Source: Streptococcus mitis
GTDB lineage: Bacteria > Bacillota > Bacilli > Lactobacillales > Streptococcaceae
NCBI RefSeq assembly: GCF_001281025.1
Contig: NZ_CP012646.1
Coordinates: 773,001 to 837,000, forward strand
Direction of reading: 5' to 3'
DNA: 64,000 bases
Part shown: piece by piece, positions 9,323 to 20,363 of the stretch
Position numbering within the stretch: position 1 is the stretch's first letter
Layout: the number at the start of each line of letters is the position of its first letter
Program-made: the position numbers and the translations under genes
Notes under the pieces: model-generated
Told to the model about the DNA's origin: nothing
Databases searched by the model: none
What the model saw: only the letters and a program-made list of their open reading frames with translations

Positions 9323-9350
9323 AGAGCAGTTGAAAAATTACTGCTTTTTT
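9323..9350 (+). terminator. Terminator after rny
   Basis: AGCAGT (9325-9330) pairs with ACTGCT (9340-9345) around a nine-base loop, followed by TTTTTT. A TTGAAA (9330-9335) and TACACT (9353-9358) pair spaced by 17 bases overlaps it and may be the gmk promoter. Confidence 0.75.
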
Positions 9351-9429
9351 GTTACACTAGATAGAAAGACTGTAAAGGATAATCTGGCTTTTTGCCATTA
9401 TTCTAGAGAAATGTTATTTCACAGACTGA

Positions 9430-10071
<642 letters not shown>

Positions 10072-10095
10072 AATTTAGAAAATAGGTACAAGCAA

Positions 10096-10410
10096 ATGAT
10101 GTTAAAACCCTCTATTGATACCTTGCTCGACAAGGTTCCTTCAAAATATTCACTCGTAATCTTGGAAGCAAAACGTGCCCACGAATTGGAAGCAGGTGCG
10201 CCAGCAACTCAAGGTTTCAAGTCTGAAAAATCAACTCTTCGCGCTTTAGAAGAAATCGAATCAGGAAACGTTACAATTCACCCAGATCCAGAAGGAAAAC
10301 GTGAAGCAGTGCGTCGCCGTATCGAAGAAGAAAAACGCCGTAAAGAAGAAGAAGAAAAGAAAATCAAAGAGCAAATCGCTAAAGAAAAAGAAGATGGTGA
10401 AAAAATTTAA
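10096..10410 (+). CDS. rpoZ: RNA polymerase omega subunit
   Basis: A 104-residue omega subunit, which clamps the beta-prime chain during polymerase assembly. The conserved core runs from [27 protein letters not shown] to the RALEEI segment. The last 40 residues are a highly charged Lys/Glu helix typical of streptococcal omega. ATG 10096 and ATG 10099 are adjacent, and either could start. It lies between gmk and priA, as in other Firmicutes. Confidence 0.93.
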
Positions 10411-10475
10411 GGTTGGGGGGACTCAATCTTATTTTTTCTATTGCAAGAATGTACTGACAAGGAGGAGGTGAGAAG

Positions 10476-12872
10476 ATGGCCATAGCCAAGATTATCGTAG
10501 ATGTGCCTTTGATGCAGACGGACCAGCCCTATAGTTACAGGATTCCTAAGGAATTTGAGGGAATGCTAGAAGTTGGGATGCGGGTTCATGTGCCTTTTGG
10601 TAAGGGTAATCGCCTGATTCAAGGGATTGTTCTTGATTTGGATTCTCAATCAGCTGAAGAAGAGATAGAGCAAGATTTAAAAGATATTGTCGAGGTGTTG
10701 GATTTTTCTCCTGTTCTCACGCAAGAACAACTCTGGCTGGCTGAGGAGTTACGCAAATCTGTCTTCTCCTACAAAATCTCTATCCTCAAGGCTATGTTAC
10801 CGGGATTTCTAAACTCCAGCTATGACAAGATTCTCTATCCTCTGGAAGGCCTAAGTCATGAAGACCGAGAGCGCTTGTTTGATTCAGAAGATTCACTTGC
10901 CTTTTCTTCTCTAGATTTAGGTAAGCAAGCTGAAATGATGCGATTGACTAGAAAAGGCTTGCTTGGGCTAGAATATCAGGCAATTGATCAAAAGAAGGTC
11001 AAGACCCAGTCTTGGTATGAGGTAGACCTTGTTCAGTTAGAAGGTGTAGAGATTTCTGCGCGCGCCAAAAAAAAATTGGAATTGAGAGACTATTTACTGT
11101 CTCATCCTGAGAGTGCTTCCTTGGCCAGTTTGTTAGAGTCCTACTCGCGGGAGCAAGTCAACTTCTTTGTGGAACAAGGTGCTGTTACCATAGTCCAAAA
11201 AGAAGTCCAACGCTCGGCTGCTTATTTTGAAGGAATTGAAGCAAGTCAGCCTTTGGAGTTGAATCCAGAGCAAAGACAGGCGCGTGATGCGGTTGTGAGT
11301 GCGATTGGCAGTCATCAACCTCCCTTTCTCCTTCAAGGGATTACAGGAAGTGGGAAGACAGAGGTTTATTTACAAATAATCCAAGGAGCCCTGGATAAGG
11401 GGAAAACAGCCATCTTGTTAGTGCCTGAGATTTCCTTGACTCCTCAGATGACGGAGCGTTTTATTGCTCGCTTTGGTGAGAAAGTGGCCATCCTTCACTC
11501 AGGCTTGTCTAATGGTGAAAAGTATGATGAATGGCGCAAGGTGGAACGCGGCGATGCCCAAGTTGTGGTTGGCGCCAGATCGGCCATCTTTGCTCCGCTG
11601 AAAAATCTAGGTGTTATGATTATCGATGAGGAGCACGAAGCGACTTATAAGCAAGACAGTAATCCCCGCTACCATGCTAGAGAGGTGGCTATTTTACGGG
11701 CTCAGTACAATCAAGCTGCCCTGGTACTTGGTTCAGCAACTCCTAGTTTGGAAAGCCGTGCGCGGGCTGGAAAAGGCGTTTATCAACATTTACGTCTGAC
11801 CCAACGCGCCAATCCTTTAGCTAGGATCCCTGAGGTTCAAGTGATTGACTTTCGGGACTATATCGGACAAAACGAGACGTCAAACTTTACGCCTCCTTTG
11901 CTAGAAGCCATTCAAGACCGTCTGGCTAAAAAAGAACAGGTGGTTCTCATGCTCAATCGCCGTGGCTATTCTAGCTTTGTCATGTGTCGGGAGTGTGGGA
12001 CGGTGGATACTTGTCCTAACTGTGACATTTCTCTAACCTTGCACATGGATACCAAGACCATGAACTGCCATTATTGTGGTTTTTCAAAGGACATTCCTCA
12101 GGTATGCCCTAACTGTAAGAGTCGCAGTATTCGTTACTATGGGACGGGGACACAGAAGGCTTATGACGAGCTGGCAGAACTCTTTCCTCAGGCCCGCATT
12201 TTGCGGATGGATGTAGATACGACGCGCAAGAAAGGAAGTCACCAAGCTCTGCTTGACCAGTTTGGGCGAGGAGAAGCGGATATCTTGCTGGGTACACAGA
12301 TGATTGCTAAGGGCTTAGATTTTCCCAATGTAACCTTAGTCGGAGTGCTCAATGCGGATACGGCTTTAAATCTACCTGATTTCCGTTCTTCTGAAAGAAC
12401 TTTCCAGCTCTTGACTCAGGTGGCGGGCCGTGCAGGTCGGGCTGAAAAAGCTGGTCAGGTCTTGATTCAGTCTTATAATCCGCAGCACTATGCTATTCGA
12501 TTTGCCAAGGATCAGGATTACGAAGGCTTTTATGCCTATGAAATGGGAATCAGACGACAACTTGGTTATCCACCTTACTATTTCACCATTGGCATTACCC
12601 TTTCTCACAAGAAGGAAGAAGAGGTGATCAAACGTGCCTATGAAGTTATGAACATTTTGCGGTCAGGCTTGTCTGAAACCAGTAACATCCTTGGGCCGAC
12701 GCCCAAACCCATCGCCCGTACCCACAACCTCTATCATTACCAGATTTTAATTAAATACCGTTTAGAAGATGAGCTGGGGCCGACCCTCAATCAGGTCTTG
12801 GCCTTGACTCAAAAACGGGAAAATAGTGAGCTCCGTCTCAGCATTGACCATGAGCCACAGCAATTTTTATAA
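10476..12872 (+). CDS. priA: Primosomal replication restart helicase PriA
   Basis: A 798-residue 3'-5' superfamily 2 helicase that reloads the replisome at stalled forks. The N-terminal 3'-DNA-end-binding domain is followed by the helicase core: Walker A GITGSGKTEVY near residue 287, DEEH in IIDEEHEATYKQ near 388, and GSATPS near 418. Paired zinc-binding cysteines (CRECG, CPNCD, CHYCG, CPNCKS) lie near 507-550. Motif VI is in QVAGRAGRAEK. A strong GGAGGAGGTG ribosome-binding site precedes the ATG. The length is normal. Confidence 0.96.
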   Translation: MAIAKIIVDVPLMQTDQPYSYRIPKEFEGMLEVGMRVHVPFGKGNRLIQGIVLDLDSQSAEEEIEQDLKDIVEVLDFSPVLTQEQLWLAEELRKSVFSYKISILKAMLPGFLNSSYDKILYPLEGLSHEDRERLFDSEDSLAFSSLDLGKQAEMMRLTRKGLLGLEYQAIDQKKVKTQSWYEVDLVQLEGVEISARAKKKLELRDYLLSHPESASLASLLESYSREQVNFFVEQGAVTIVQKEVQRSAAYFEGIEASQPLELNPEQRQARDAVVSAIGSHQPPFLLQGITGSGKTEVYLQIIQGALDKGKTAILLVPEISLTPQMTERFIARFGEKVAILHSGLSNGEKYDEWRKVERGDAQVVVGARSAIFAPLKNLGVMIIDEEHEATYKQDSNPRYHAREVAILRAQYNQAALVLGSATPSLESRARAGKGVYQHLRLTQRANPLARIPEVQVIDFRDYIGQNETSNFTPPLLEAIQDRLAKKEQVVLMLNRRGYSSFVMCRECGTVDTCPNCDISLTLHMDTKTMNCHYCGFSKDIPQVCPNCKSRSIRYYGTGTQKAYDELAELFPQARILRMDVDTTRKKGSHQALLDQFGRGEADILLGTQMIAKGLDFPNVTLVGVLNADTALNLPDFRSSERTFQLLTQVAGRAGRAEKAGQVLIQSYNPQHYAIRFAKDQDYEGFYAYEMGIRRQLGYPPYYFTIGITLSHKKEEEVIKRAYEVMNILRSGLSETSNILGPTPKPIARTHNLYHYQILIKYRLEDELGPTLNQVLALTQKRENSELRLSIDHEPQQFL

Positions 12873-12884
12873 GAAGGAGAAGAT

Positions 12885-13820
12885 ATGACAAAACTAATCT
12901 TTATGGGGACACCCGACTTTTCAGCAACAGTCTTAAAAGGACTTTTGACAGATGATCGTTACGAAATTCTAGCTGTTGTAACCCAGCCAGACCGTGCTGT
13001 TGGTCGTAAAAAAGTTATCCAAGAAACTCCAGTCAAACAGGCTGCCAAGGAAGCAGGGCTTCCTATTTATCAACCTGAAAAATTATCTGGAAGTCTAGAG
13101 ATGGAAGCTATTATGAATTTAGGAGCAGATGGAATTGTGACTGCTGCTTTTGGGCAGTTTCTCCCAAGCAAACTCCTTGATAGCATGGACTTTGCGGTCA
13201 ATGTTCACGCATCACTCCTTCCAAAACATCGTGGTGGTGCTCCAATCCATTATGCCTTGATTCAAGGGGATGATGAAGCTGGTGTGACCATTATGGAGAT
13301 GGTTAAGGAAATGGATGCAGGAGATATGATTTCTCGTCGCAGTATTCCTATCACGGATGAGGATAATGTCGGTACCTTGTTTGAAAAATTGGCGCTAGTT
13401 GGTCGTGATTTGCTTTTGGACACTTTACCGGCTTATATTGCTGGTGACATCAAACCTGAACCGCAGGATCCAAGTCAGGTTACCTTCTCTCCCAATATCC
13501 AGCCAGAGGAAGAAAAATTAGATTGGACTAAAAGCAGTCGTCAACTATTCAACCAAATCCGTGGGATGAACCCCTGGCCTGTTGCCCATACTTTCCTTAA
13601 GGGTGACCGCTTTAAGATTTATGAAGCGCTACCAGTAGAAGGTCAGGGAAATCCAGGTGAGATCCTCTCTATCGGCAAGAAAGAATTGATTGTCGCAACG
13701 GCAGAAGGAGCTCTATCCTTCAAACAAGTGCAACCAGCTGGTAAGCCTAAGATGGATATTGCTTCCTTCCTCAATGGAGTTGGACGTACATTGACTGTAG
13801 GAGAACGATTTGGTGACTAA
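12885..13820 (+). CDS. fmt: Methionyl-tRNA formyltransferase
   Basis: A 311-residue enzyme that formylates initiator Met-tRNA using 10-formyltetrahydrofolate. The N-terminal formyltransferase domain contains FMGTPDFS, the catalytic Asn-His region [24 protein letters not shown] and the later Asp in MDAGDMI. The C-terminal OB-fold domain binds tRNA. AAGGAG precedes the ATG. Its 3' end overlaps the start of rsmB. Confidence 0.96.
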   Translation: MTKLIFMGTPDFSATVLKGLLTDDRYEILAVVTQPDRAVGRKKVIQETPVKQAAKEAGLPIYQPEKLSGSLEMEAIMNLGADGIVTAAFGQFLPSKLLDSMDFAVNVHASLLPKHRGGAPIHYALIQGDDEAGVTIMEMVKEMDAGDMISRRSIPITDEDNVGTLFEKLALVGRDLLLDTLPAYIAGDIKPEPQDPSQVTFSPNIQPEEEKLDWTKSSRQLFNQIRGMNPWPVAHTFLKGDRFKIYEALPVEGQGNPGEILSIGKKELIVATAEGALSFKQVQPAGKPKMDIASFLNGVGRTLTVGERFGD

Positions 13821-15126
13821 AGTAGAAACGGCTAGAAGTATAGCCCTAGTAGTATTAGAGGATGTCTTTATCAATCAAGCATACTCAAACATCGCTTTAA
13901 ATAAGCATCTCAAAGGAAGTCAACTTTCTGCAGCAGACAAGGGTTTGGTGACCGAGCTGGTCTATGGAACGGTAGCCCGTAAACTGACTCTGGAATGGTA
14001 CCTGTCCCACTTTATAGAAGACCGAGACCAGTTAGACAGCTGGCTTTATGTTCTGCTTCTAATGAGTGCCTACCAGCTCCGCTATCTGGACAAAATTCCA
14101 GACCATGCTGTGGTCAATGAAGCAGTGGAATTTGCCAAAGTCCGTAAAAAAGGCAGTGAAAAATTAGTCAACGCCGTCCTTCGTCGTATCCTACGTGAAG
14201 GCTGGCCAGATATTGCTAGCATCAAACGAAAAAACAAGCGTGATTCCATTGCCTATTCTCTCCCAGTTTGGCTAGTTGCCAAGCTCAAGGAAGAATACGG
14301 AGAGGAGCGAGCGCAAGCTATTTTTGAAAGTCTTTTGGTGCGCAACAAGGCCAGTATTCGTGTGACTGATTTAAACCGAAAAGAGGAAATCCAAACCTTG
14401 TTGGAGGCCAGTGCTTCACCTTTGTCTGTTTCTGGTCTGGTTAAGGAGCAAGGCCACTTTGCGGGACATGACCTATTTTCAGAGGGGGCTATTACTATCC
14501 AAGACGAGTCTAGTCAGCTGGTTGCTCCGACGCTTGATTTAAAAGGGCATGAGCAGGTTCTAGATGCCTGTGCTGCTCCGGGTGGGAAAACAGCCCATAT
14601 AGCCTCTTATCTCACGACAGGTCAGGTTACTGCTCTGGACTTGTACGACCATAAGTTGGACTTAATTCAAGAAAACGCCCAACGTCTAGGGGTTGCAGAT
14701 CGGATTCAAAGGCAAAAATTGGATGCCAGAAAGGTACATGAGTTTTTTGGTCAGGATTCTTTTGATAAGATTTTGGTGGATGCTCCCTGTTCAGGAATCG
14801 GTCTTCTGCGCCGAAAACCAGACATCAAATACAATAAAGAAACGGCAGATTTCGCGTCCTTGCAGGAAATTCAGCTAGAAATATTAGGTAGTGTTTGTCA
14901 AACACTACGCAAAGGTGGTATAATAACTTATAGTACCTGTACTATTGTCTCAGAGGAGAACTTTCAAGTCGTACAGGCATTTTTAGAAAGTCATCCTGAA
15001 TTTGAGCAGGTAACACTAGAACATGAATGTAAGGATATCATGAAAGATGGCTGTATCCTCATTACACCTGAATTGTATGGAAGTGATGGATTCTTCATCA
15101 GTCAATTTCGCAAGATATCGGATTAG
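13813..15126 (+). CDS. rsmB: 16S rRNA m5C967 methyltransferase RsmB
   Basis: A 437-residue methyltransferase for C967 of 16S rRNA. The N-terminal NusB-like domain spans about 1-140. The C-terminal Rossmann domain carries motif [15 protein letters not shown], motif [18 protein letters not shown] with the PC cysteine, and motif VI YSTCT with the second catalytic cysteine. GTG 13813 is the likely start, with AGGAG at 13799-13803. TTG 13810 is also in frame. Either start overlaps the fmt stop, pointing to translational coupling. Confidence 0.93.
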   Translation: MTKVETARSIALVVLEDVFINQAYSNIALNKHLKGSQLSAADKGLVTELVYGTVARKLTLEWYLSHFIEDRDQLDSWLYVLLLMSAYQLRYLDKIPDHAVVNEAVEFAKVRKKGSEKLVNAVLRRILREGWPDIASIKRKNKRDSIAYSLPVWLVAKLKEEYGEERAQAIFESLLVRNKASIRVTDLNRKEEIQTLLEASASPLSVSGLVKEQGHFAGHDLFSEGAITIQDESSQLVAPTLDLKGHEQVLDACAAPGGKTAHIASYLTTGQVTALDLYDHKLDLIQENAQRLGVADRIQRQKLDARKVHEFFGQDSFDKILVDAPCSGIGLLRRKPDIKYNKETADFASLQEIQLEILGSVCQTLRKGGIITYSTCTIVSEENFQVVQAFLESHPEFEQVTLEHECKDIMKDGCILITPELYGSDGFFISQFRKISD

Positions 15127-15140
15127 GAAGGAACTGACAC

Positions 15141-15881
15141 ATGGAAATTTCATTATTAACAGATGTTGGTCAGAAACGAACAAATAACCAAGACTATGTC
15201 AACCACTATGTCAATAGAGCTGGACGTACCATGATTATCCTAGCTGATGGTATGGGAGGTCATCGTGCGGGGAATATCGCTAGTGAGATGGCGGTAACAG
15301 ACCTAGGTGTAGCTTGGGTAGATACTCAAATCGATACGGTTAATGAAGTACGTGAATGGTTTGCTAACAACCTTGAGATTGAAAATCAAAAGATTAACCA
15401 ATTGGGACAAGATGAAGCCTATAAAGGAATGGGAACAACTCTCGAGGCTGTTGCTATTATTGGCAATCAGGCTATCTATGCCCACATTGGGGATTCTCGT
15501 ATCGGTTTGATTCGTGGAGAAGAATACCACCAGTTAACAAGCGACCATTCTTTGGTCAATGAATTGCTCAAGGCTGGTCAATTGACACCTGAAGAAGCAG
15601 CTAGCCACCCACAGAAAAATATTATTACCCAGTCAATTGGTCAAAAAGACGAAATTCAGCCTGATTTTGGAATGATTACCCTTGCGACAGGAGATTATCT
15701 CCTACTTAATAGCGATGGATTAACCAACATGATTTCAGGCAGTGAGATTTGTGATATTGTAACCAGTGATATTCCTTTGGCAGATAAAACAGCGACGCTC
15801 GTGCGTTTTGCTAACAATGCAGGAGGTTTAGACAATATTACGGTTGCCCTTGTTTCTATGAACGAGGAGGATGAAGAATGA
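15141..15881 (+). CDS. phpP: PP2C-type serine/threonine phosphatase PhpP
   Basis: A 246-residue metal-dependent phosphatase that reverses phosphorylation by StkP. PP2C motifs are visible: RTNNQD near the N-terminus, [16 protein letters not shown] (metal-binding Asp), [26 protein letters not shown] and DNITVALV. Its last bases overlap the stkP start by four (ATGA). The kinase and phosphatase are thus made together, as in other Gram-positive bacteria. Confidence 0.95.
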   Translation: MEISLLTDVGQKRTNNQDYVNHYVNRAGRTMIILADGMGGHRAGNIASEMAVTDLGVAWVDTQIDTVNEVREWFANNLEIENQKINQLGQDEAYKGMGTTLEAVAIIGNQAIYAHIGDSRIGLIRGEEYHQLTSDHSLVNELLKAGQLTPEEAASHPQKNIITQSIGQKDEIQPDFGMITLATGDYLLLNSDGLTNMISGSEICDIVTSDIPLADKTATLVRFANNAGGLDNITVALVSMNEEDEE

Positions 15882-17779
15882 TCCAAATCGGCAAGATTTT
15901 TGCCGGGCGGTATCGGATTATCAAACAAATTGGTCGAGGAGGCATGGCAGATGTATACTTGGCCAAGGATTTGATTCTAGACGGGGAAGAAGTGGCAGTA
16001 AAGGTCCTGAGGACCAACTACCAAACAGATCCCATTGCAGTGGCTCGTTTTCAGCGTGAAGCGAGAGCCATGGCAGATCTGGACCATCCTCATATCGTTC
16101 GGATTACAGATATTGGTGAGGAAGACGGTCAACAGTACTTAGCTATGGAGTACGTAGCAGGACTTGACCTCAAACGCTATATCAAGGAACACCATCCTCT
16201 TTCAAATGAAGAAGCGGTCCGAATCATGGGACAAATCCTCTTGGCTATGCGCTTAGCCCATACTAGAGGCATTGTTCACCGCGATTTGAAACCTCAAAAT
16301 ATCCTCTTGACACCAGATGGGACTGCCAAAGTCACAGATTTTGGGATTGCGGTAGCCTTTGCTGAGACGAGTCTGACTCAGACCAACTCTATGCTGGGCT
16401 CGGTTCATTACTTGTCACCAGAGCAGGCGCGTGGTTCTAAAGCGACTGTACAGAGTGATATCTATGCCATGGGGATCATCTTTTATGAGATGTTGACAGG
16501 ACATATCCCTTACGATGGGGATAGTGCAGTGACCATCGCCCTCCAGCATTTCCAGAAACCATTGCCATCGGTTATAGCTGAGAATCCATCTGTGCCTCAG
16601 GCTTTAGAGAATGTTGTCATCAAGGCAACTGCCAAGAAATTGACAGATCGTTATCAGTCAGTTGCAGAGATGTATGTGGACTTGTCTAGTAGTTTGTCTT
16701 ATAATCGTCGCAATGAGCCTAAATTGGTGTTTAATGATACCACTAAGGCTGACACCAAGACTCTTCCTAAAGTTCCACAAAGTACCTTGACTTCGATTCC
16801 TAAGGTGCAAACACAAAGTCCAAAGCCACAGACTGCGAAGCCGAGTCAGCAGGCTTCAGAGGACAATTACGCAACCAAGCCTGTTAAGAAACGGAAATTT
16901 AGAGTTCGCTATATGATTTTGTTGGCCAGCATTGTATTGGTGGCAGCTTCTCTTATTTGGATACTATCCAGAACTCCTGCAACAATTGCCATTCCAAATG
17001 TGGCAGGTCAGACAGTGGCGGAAGCCAAGGAAACCCTCAAGAAAGCCAATTTTGAGATTGGCGAGGAGAAATCAGAGGCTAGTGAAAAGGTGGAAGAAGG
17101 GCGGATTATCCGTACAGATCCTGACGCTGGAACTGGTCGAAAAGAAGGAACGAAAATCAATTTGGTTGTCTCATCAGGCAAGCAATCTTTCCAATTGAGC
17201 AATTATATCGGCCGTAAATCGACCGATGTTATCGCAGAGCTCAAGCAGAAGAAGGTACCTGAAAATCTCATCAAGATAGAGGAAGAAGAATCAAGCGAGA
17301 GTGAAGAAGGAACAGTTCTTAGACAGAGCCCGTCTGCTGGAACAACTTATGATTTGAGTAAGGCCTCAACAATTACTTTAACTATTGCTAAGAAAGTAAC
17401 AAGTGTTGCTATGCCAAGTTATATAGGATCTAGTCTTGAATTTACTAAAAATAATCTCGTTCAAATTGTCGGTATTAAAGAAGCCAACATTGAAGTTGTA
17501 GAAGTTACCACAGCTCCTTCCGGAACTGCTGAAGGTACCGTTGTTGAACAGAGTCCAAGAGCAGGTGAAAAGGTAGATTTGAATAAGACACGCATCAAGA
17601 TTTCAATTTACAAACCGAAAACACCGCCGTCAACATCATCATCAGCACCAGCCCAACGTGGAAACCAAGGTTCTACTACAACACCAAGTCAGGGGAACCA
17701 GCAAGGAAATCAACGAGGAGATACTCATTCTACTAATCAATCAAGTAGTGAGGGAAGCCACGAAAATTCACGTAATTAA
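15878..17779 (+). CDS. stkP: Serine/threonine kinase StkP with three PASTA domains
   Basis: A 633-residue bitopic eukaryotic-type kinase that senses cell-wall material and coordinates septal growth. The kinase domain has Lys42 in VAVKVL, the HRDLKPQN loop (Asp136) and DFG (Asp154). A juxtamembrane stretch leads to one transmembrane helix (about 345-363). Outside are three PASTA repeats (about 368-436, 437-507 and 508-581). A roughly 50-residue tail rich in Ser, Gln, Asn, Gly and Thr follows. Pneumococcal StkP has four PASTA repeats and no such tail, so this allele differs. A terminator follows. Confidence 0.95.
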   Translation: MIQIGKIFAGRYRIIKQIGRGGMADVYLAKDLILDGEEVAVKVLRTNYQTDPIAVARFQREARAMADLDHPHIVRITDIGEEDGQQYLAMEYVAGLDLKRYIKEHHPLSNEEAVRIMGQILLAMRLAHTRGIVHRDLKPQNILLTPDGTAKVTDFGIAVAFAETSLTQTNSMLGSVHYLSPEQARGSKATVQSDIYAMGIIFYEMLTGHIPYDGDSAVTIALQHFQKPLPSVIAENPSVPQALENVVIKATAKKLTDRYQSVAEMYVDLSSSLSYNRRNEPKLVFNDTTKADTKTLPKVPQSTLTSIPKVQTQSPKPQTAKPSQQASEDNYATKPVKKRKFRVRYMILLASIVLVAASLIWILSRTPATIAIPNVAGQTVAEAKETLKKANFEIGEEKSEASEKVEEGRIIRTDPDAGTGRKEGTKINLVVSSGKQSFQLSNYIGRKSTDVIAELKQKKVPENLIKIEEEESSESEEGTVLRQSPSAGTTYDLSKASTITLTIAKKVTSVAMPSYIGSSLEFTKNNLVQIVGIKEANIEVVEVTTAPSGTAEGTVVEQSPRAGEKVDLNKTRIKISIYKPKTPPSTSSSAPAQRGNQGSTTTPSQGNQQGNQRGDTHSTNQSSSEGSHENSRN

Positions 17780-17782
17780 ATG

Positions 17783-17819
17783 AATCTTTGTCATGATTTC
17801 ATGGCAAAGATTTTTTTTG
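17783..17819 (+). terminator. Terminator after stkP
   Basis: AATCTTTGTCATG (17783-17795) pairs with CATGGCAAAGATT (17800-17812) around ATTT, followed by a T run. Confidence 0.85.
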
Positions 17820-17831
17820 AGTCCGGATTTG

Positions 17832-17840
17832 TGATAGAAT
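17832..17840 (+). promoter_or_regulatory. Extended -10 promoter of the exporter pair
   Basis: TGATAGAAT is an extended -10 element (TAGAAT at 17835-17840). AAAGGAGG precedes the ATG at 17868. Confidence 0.55.
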
Positions 17841-17867
17841 AGAAGGAGTTGATAAAAGGAGGAAAGC

Positions 17868-18626
17868 ATGGAAGAATCAAGAGAATTAAATGCCGTCATC
17901 GATGTGATTATGTTAGCTGGAACCATTCTTCTCAAAAGTGGCTCAGAGATTCATCGTGTAGAAGATACCATGATTCGGATTGCGCATTCGCAGGGGATTG
18001 TGGATTGCAATGTTCTTGCCATGCCTGCTGCCATCTTTTTCTCCATTGAAAATACCAATATTTCGCGAATGAAACGCGTGACCTCATCTTCTTATAACAT
18101 CGAAAAAGTCTGCGATGTCAACCAGATTTCTCGTCAGCTGGTTGGGGGGCAAATTGATTTAGAAACAGCCTTCAAGCAATTGACGGCTTTGCAAGCCCAA
18201 CCTCTTCCTTATACCAAGTTGCAGGTGACTCTGGCTGCGACCTTTAGTGCTCCTTTCTTTTCAATTATGTTTAGTGGAAATATCTACGACGCACTCGGGG
18301 CAGGAGTGGCTACCTTATTTGGTTTTGCCTTTTCCCTCTATGTGGAAAAGTTTATCCGAATTCCCTTTGTAACAGCCTTTGCTGGAGCTTTTGTCTTTGG
18401 GATGATAGCTCAGTTTTGGGCGCGCTACACAGGCTTTCCCTCAACGGCAGATTTGATTATAGCTGGTGCGGTCATGCCTTTTGTACCAGGAATTGCCTTG
18501 ACCAATGCGGTCCGTGATATTATGACTAACCACATAAACTCTGGTATGAGCAAGATGTTTGAATCCCTGCTCATCACCCTTGCTTTAGGGGCAGGAACTT
18601 CTGTCGCCTTGGTATTGATGAATTGA
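17868..18626 (+). CDS. ThrE-type threonine/serine exporter, large subunit
   Basis: A 252-residue membrane protein matching the N-terminal (DUF1212, ThrE_1) half of the threonine/serine exporter ThrE. A soluble N-terminal part with GSEIHRVEDTMIRIA, the family signature, is followed by about five hydrophobic helices from residue 115 onward. The partner half is encoded by the next gene, one base downstream. Family members export threonine and serine or handle small carboxylates. The substrate here is not shown by sequence. Confidence 0.85.
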   Translation: MEESRELNAVIDVIMLAGTILLKSGSEIHRVEDTMIRIAHSQGIVDCNVLAMPAAIFFSIENTNISRMKRVTSSSYNIEKVCDVNQISRQLVGGQIDLETAFKQLTALQAQPLPYTKLQVTLAATFSAPFFSIMFSGNIYDALGAGVATLFGFAFSLYVEKFIRIPFVTAFAGAFVFGMIAQFWARYTGFPSTADLIIAGAVMPFVPGIALTNAVRDIMTNHINSGMSKMFESLLITLALGAGTSVALVLMN

Positions 18627-18627
18627 T

Positions 18628-19077
18628 ATGACACTAACAACCTTTTTATTACAAGCAGTAGCAAGTCTTCTTGCTATAATCACTTTTTTAATCGTACTCA
18701 ATGTTCAACGTTCTATGCTCTTACCAGGAGGAATTTTGGGCATGGCTGTCTGGCTGATTTATCTCTTGCTTAAAGAACCGACCAATGTCATCGTAGCCAC
18801 CTTCATTGCGGCTATTATCGGTTCTTGTATCAGCCAGATTTTAAGTATTCTTTATAAGACTCCTGCTGTGGTCTTTATCTTGGCCATCTTGGCACCTCTG
18901 GTTCCGGGTTATCTTTCCTATCGGACAACTGCCTTTTTTGTGACAGGGGATTACAATCATGCCATTGCGAGTGCTACCTTGGTTGTCATGTTGGCTCTGG
19001 TAATCTCTATTGGAATGGCTAGTGGAACAGTAATTCTCAGATTTTATTCCTACTTAAGAAAACAGCATAAAAGTTAG
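18628..19077 (+). CDS. ThrE-type exporter, small subunit
   Basis: A 149-residue integral membrane protein of the ThrE_2 (DUF3815) family. About four hydrophobic helices fill almost the whole chain, with LAPLVPGYLSYR resembling the matching stretch of the partner. It starts one base after the larger subunit gene and ends at a terminator. The two form a split version of ThrE that is usual in Firmicutes. Confidence 0.85.
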   Translation: MTLTTFLLQAVASLLAIITFLIVLNVQRSMLLPGGILGMAVWLIYLLLKEPTNVIVATFIAAIIGSCISQILSILYKTPAVVFILAILAPLVPGYLSYRTTAFFVTGDYNHAIASATLVVMLALVISIGMASGTVILRFYSYLRKQHKS

Positions 19078-19087
19078 AATAATAAGC

Positions 19088-19116
19088 GACTTGATTTGGT
19101 GAATCAAGTCTTTTTT
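19088..19116 (+). terminator. Terminator of the exporter pair
   Basis: GACTTGATT (19088-19096) pairs perfectly with AATCAAGTC (19102-19110) around TGGTG, then TTTTTT. Confidence 0.9.
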
Positions 19117-19136
19117 CTCTCTTTTACTGCCATTTG

Positions 19137-19145
19137 TGATAAAAT
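19137..19145 (+). promoter_or_regulatory. Extended -10 promoter of mvaS-mvaA
   Basis: TGATAAAAT (TAAAAT at 19140-19145) with the TGn extension lies 45 bases before the mvaS ATG. Confidence 0.55.
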
Positions 19146-19190
19146 AGTATAGAACGATTTTTTACAATGAATGATAAAACAGAGGTAAAT

Positions 19191-20363
19191 ATGACAATCG
19201 GTATTGATAAGATTGGTTTTGCGACCAGTCAATATGTCTTGAAATTACAAGACTTAGCAGAAGCGAGGGGAATTGACCCTGAAAAATTAAGCAAAGGACT
19301 CTTACTCAAGGAGTTGAGTATTGCGCCCCTAACTGAGGATATCGTGACCTTGGCAGCCAGTGCAAGTGATTCTATTTTAACTGAGCAAGAAAGATCAGAA
19401 ATTGATATGGTCATTGTGGCTACTGAGTCAGGAATTGACCAAAGTAAAGCTGCGGCCGTCTTTGTGCATGGTTTGCTGGGCATCCAGCCCTTTGCTCGTA
19501 GTTTCGAGATTAAAGAAGCTTGCTATGGAGCGACAGCTGCCCTTCATTATGCCAAATTGCATGTGGAAAATTCTCCAGAGTCCAAGGTCTTGGTCATTGC
19601 CAGTGATATTGCCAAATATGGAATTGAAACTCCAGGAGAACCAACTCAGGGTGCTGGAAGTGTGGCTATGTTGATTACACAAAATCCACGCATTATGGCC
19701 TTTAATAATGACAATGTGGCTCAGACCCGTGATATCATGGATTTCTGGCGTCCAAATTACTCGACAACACCTTATGTAAATGGTGTCTATTCTACCCAAC
19801 AATATTTGGATAGTTTGAAAACGACTTGGCTTGAATACCAAAAACGCTACCAGCTTACTTTGGATGATTTTGCAGCTGTTTGCTTCCACTTGCCTTATCC
19901 TAAATTAGCGCTAAAAGGCTTGAAAAAAATCATGGATAAGAGCCTGCCTCAAGAGAAAAAAGACCTCTTGCAAAACCACTTTGACCAGTCTATTCTCTAC
20001 AGTCAAAAGGTGGGGAATATCTACACTGGTTCCCTCTTCCTTGGACTTTTGTCTCTCTTGGAAAATACAGATAGCTTGAAGGCTGGGGATAAAATTGCCC
20101 TTTATAGTTACGGAAGTGGTGCTGTGGCTGAGTTCTTCAGTGGTGAATTGGTTGAAGGATATGAAGCTTATCTGGATAAAGGCCGTTTGAACAAGCTCAA
20201 CCAACGAACTGCCTTGTCTGTTGCTGACTATGAAAAAGTCTTCTTTGAGGAAGTAGACTTAGATGAAACAAATTCTGCCCAGTTTGCTGGCTATGAAAAT
20301 CAAGATTTTGCCTTGGTTGAAATTGTTGACCACCAACGCCGTTATAGCAAGGTTGAAAAATAA
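19191..20363 (+). CDS. mvaS: Hydroxymethylglutaryl-CoA synthase
   Basis: A 390-residue HMG-CoA synthase that condenses acetyl-CoA and acetoacetyl-CoA, an early step of the mevalonate route to isoprenoids. The catalytic cysteine is in IKEACYGATAALH (about residue 111). The active-site His is in CFHLPYPKLALKGL, and GNIYTGSLFLGL is conserved. I chose ATG 19191 because the mature family start is MTIGIDKIGF. An in-frame ATG at 19167 adds eight residues. The stop overlaps the mvaA start by one base. Confidence 0.94.
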   Translation: MTIGIDKIGFATSQYVLKLQDLAEARGIDPEKLSKGLLLKELSIAPLTEDIVTLAASASDSILTEQERSEIDMVIVATESGIDQSKAAAVFVHGLLGIQPFARSFEIKEACYGATAALHYAKLHVENSPESKVLVIASDIAKYGIETPGEPTQGAGSVAMLITQNPRIMAFNNDNVAQTRDIMDFWRPNYSTTPYVNGVYSTQQYLDSLKTTWLEYQKRYQLTLDDFAAVCFHLPYPKLALKGLKKIMDKSLPQEKKDLLQNHFDQSILYSQKVGNIYTGSLFLGLLSLLENTDSLKAGDKIALYSYGSGAVAEFFSGELVEGYEAYLDKGRLNKLNQRTALSVADYEKVFFEEVDLDETNSAQFAGYENQDFALVEIVDHQRRYSKVEK

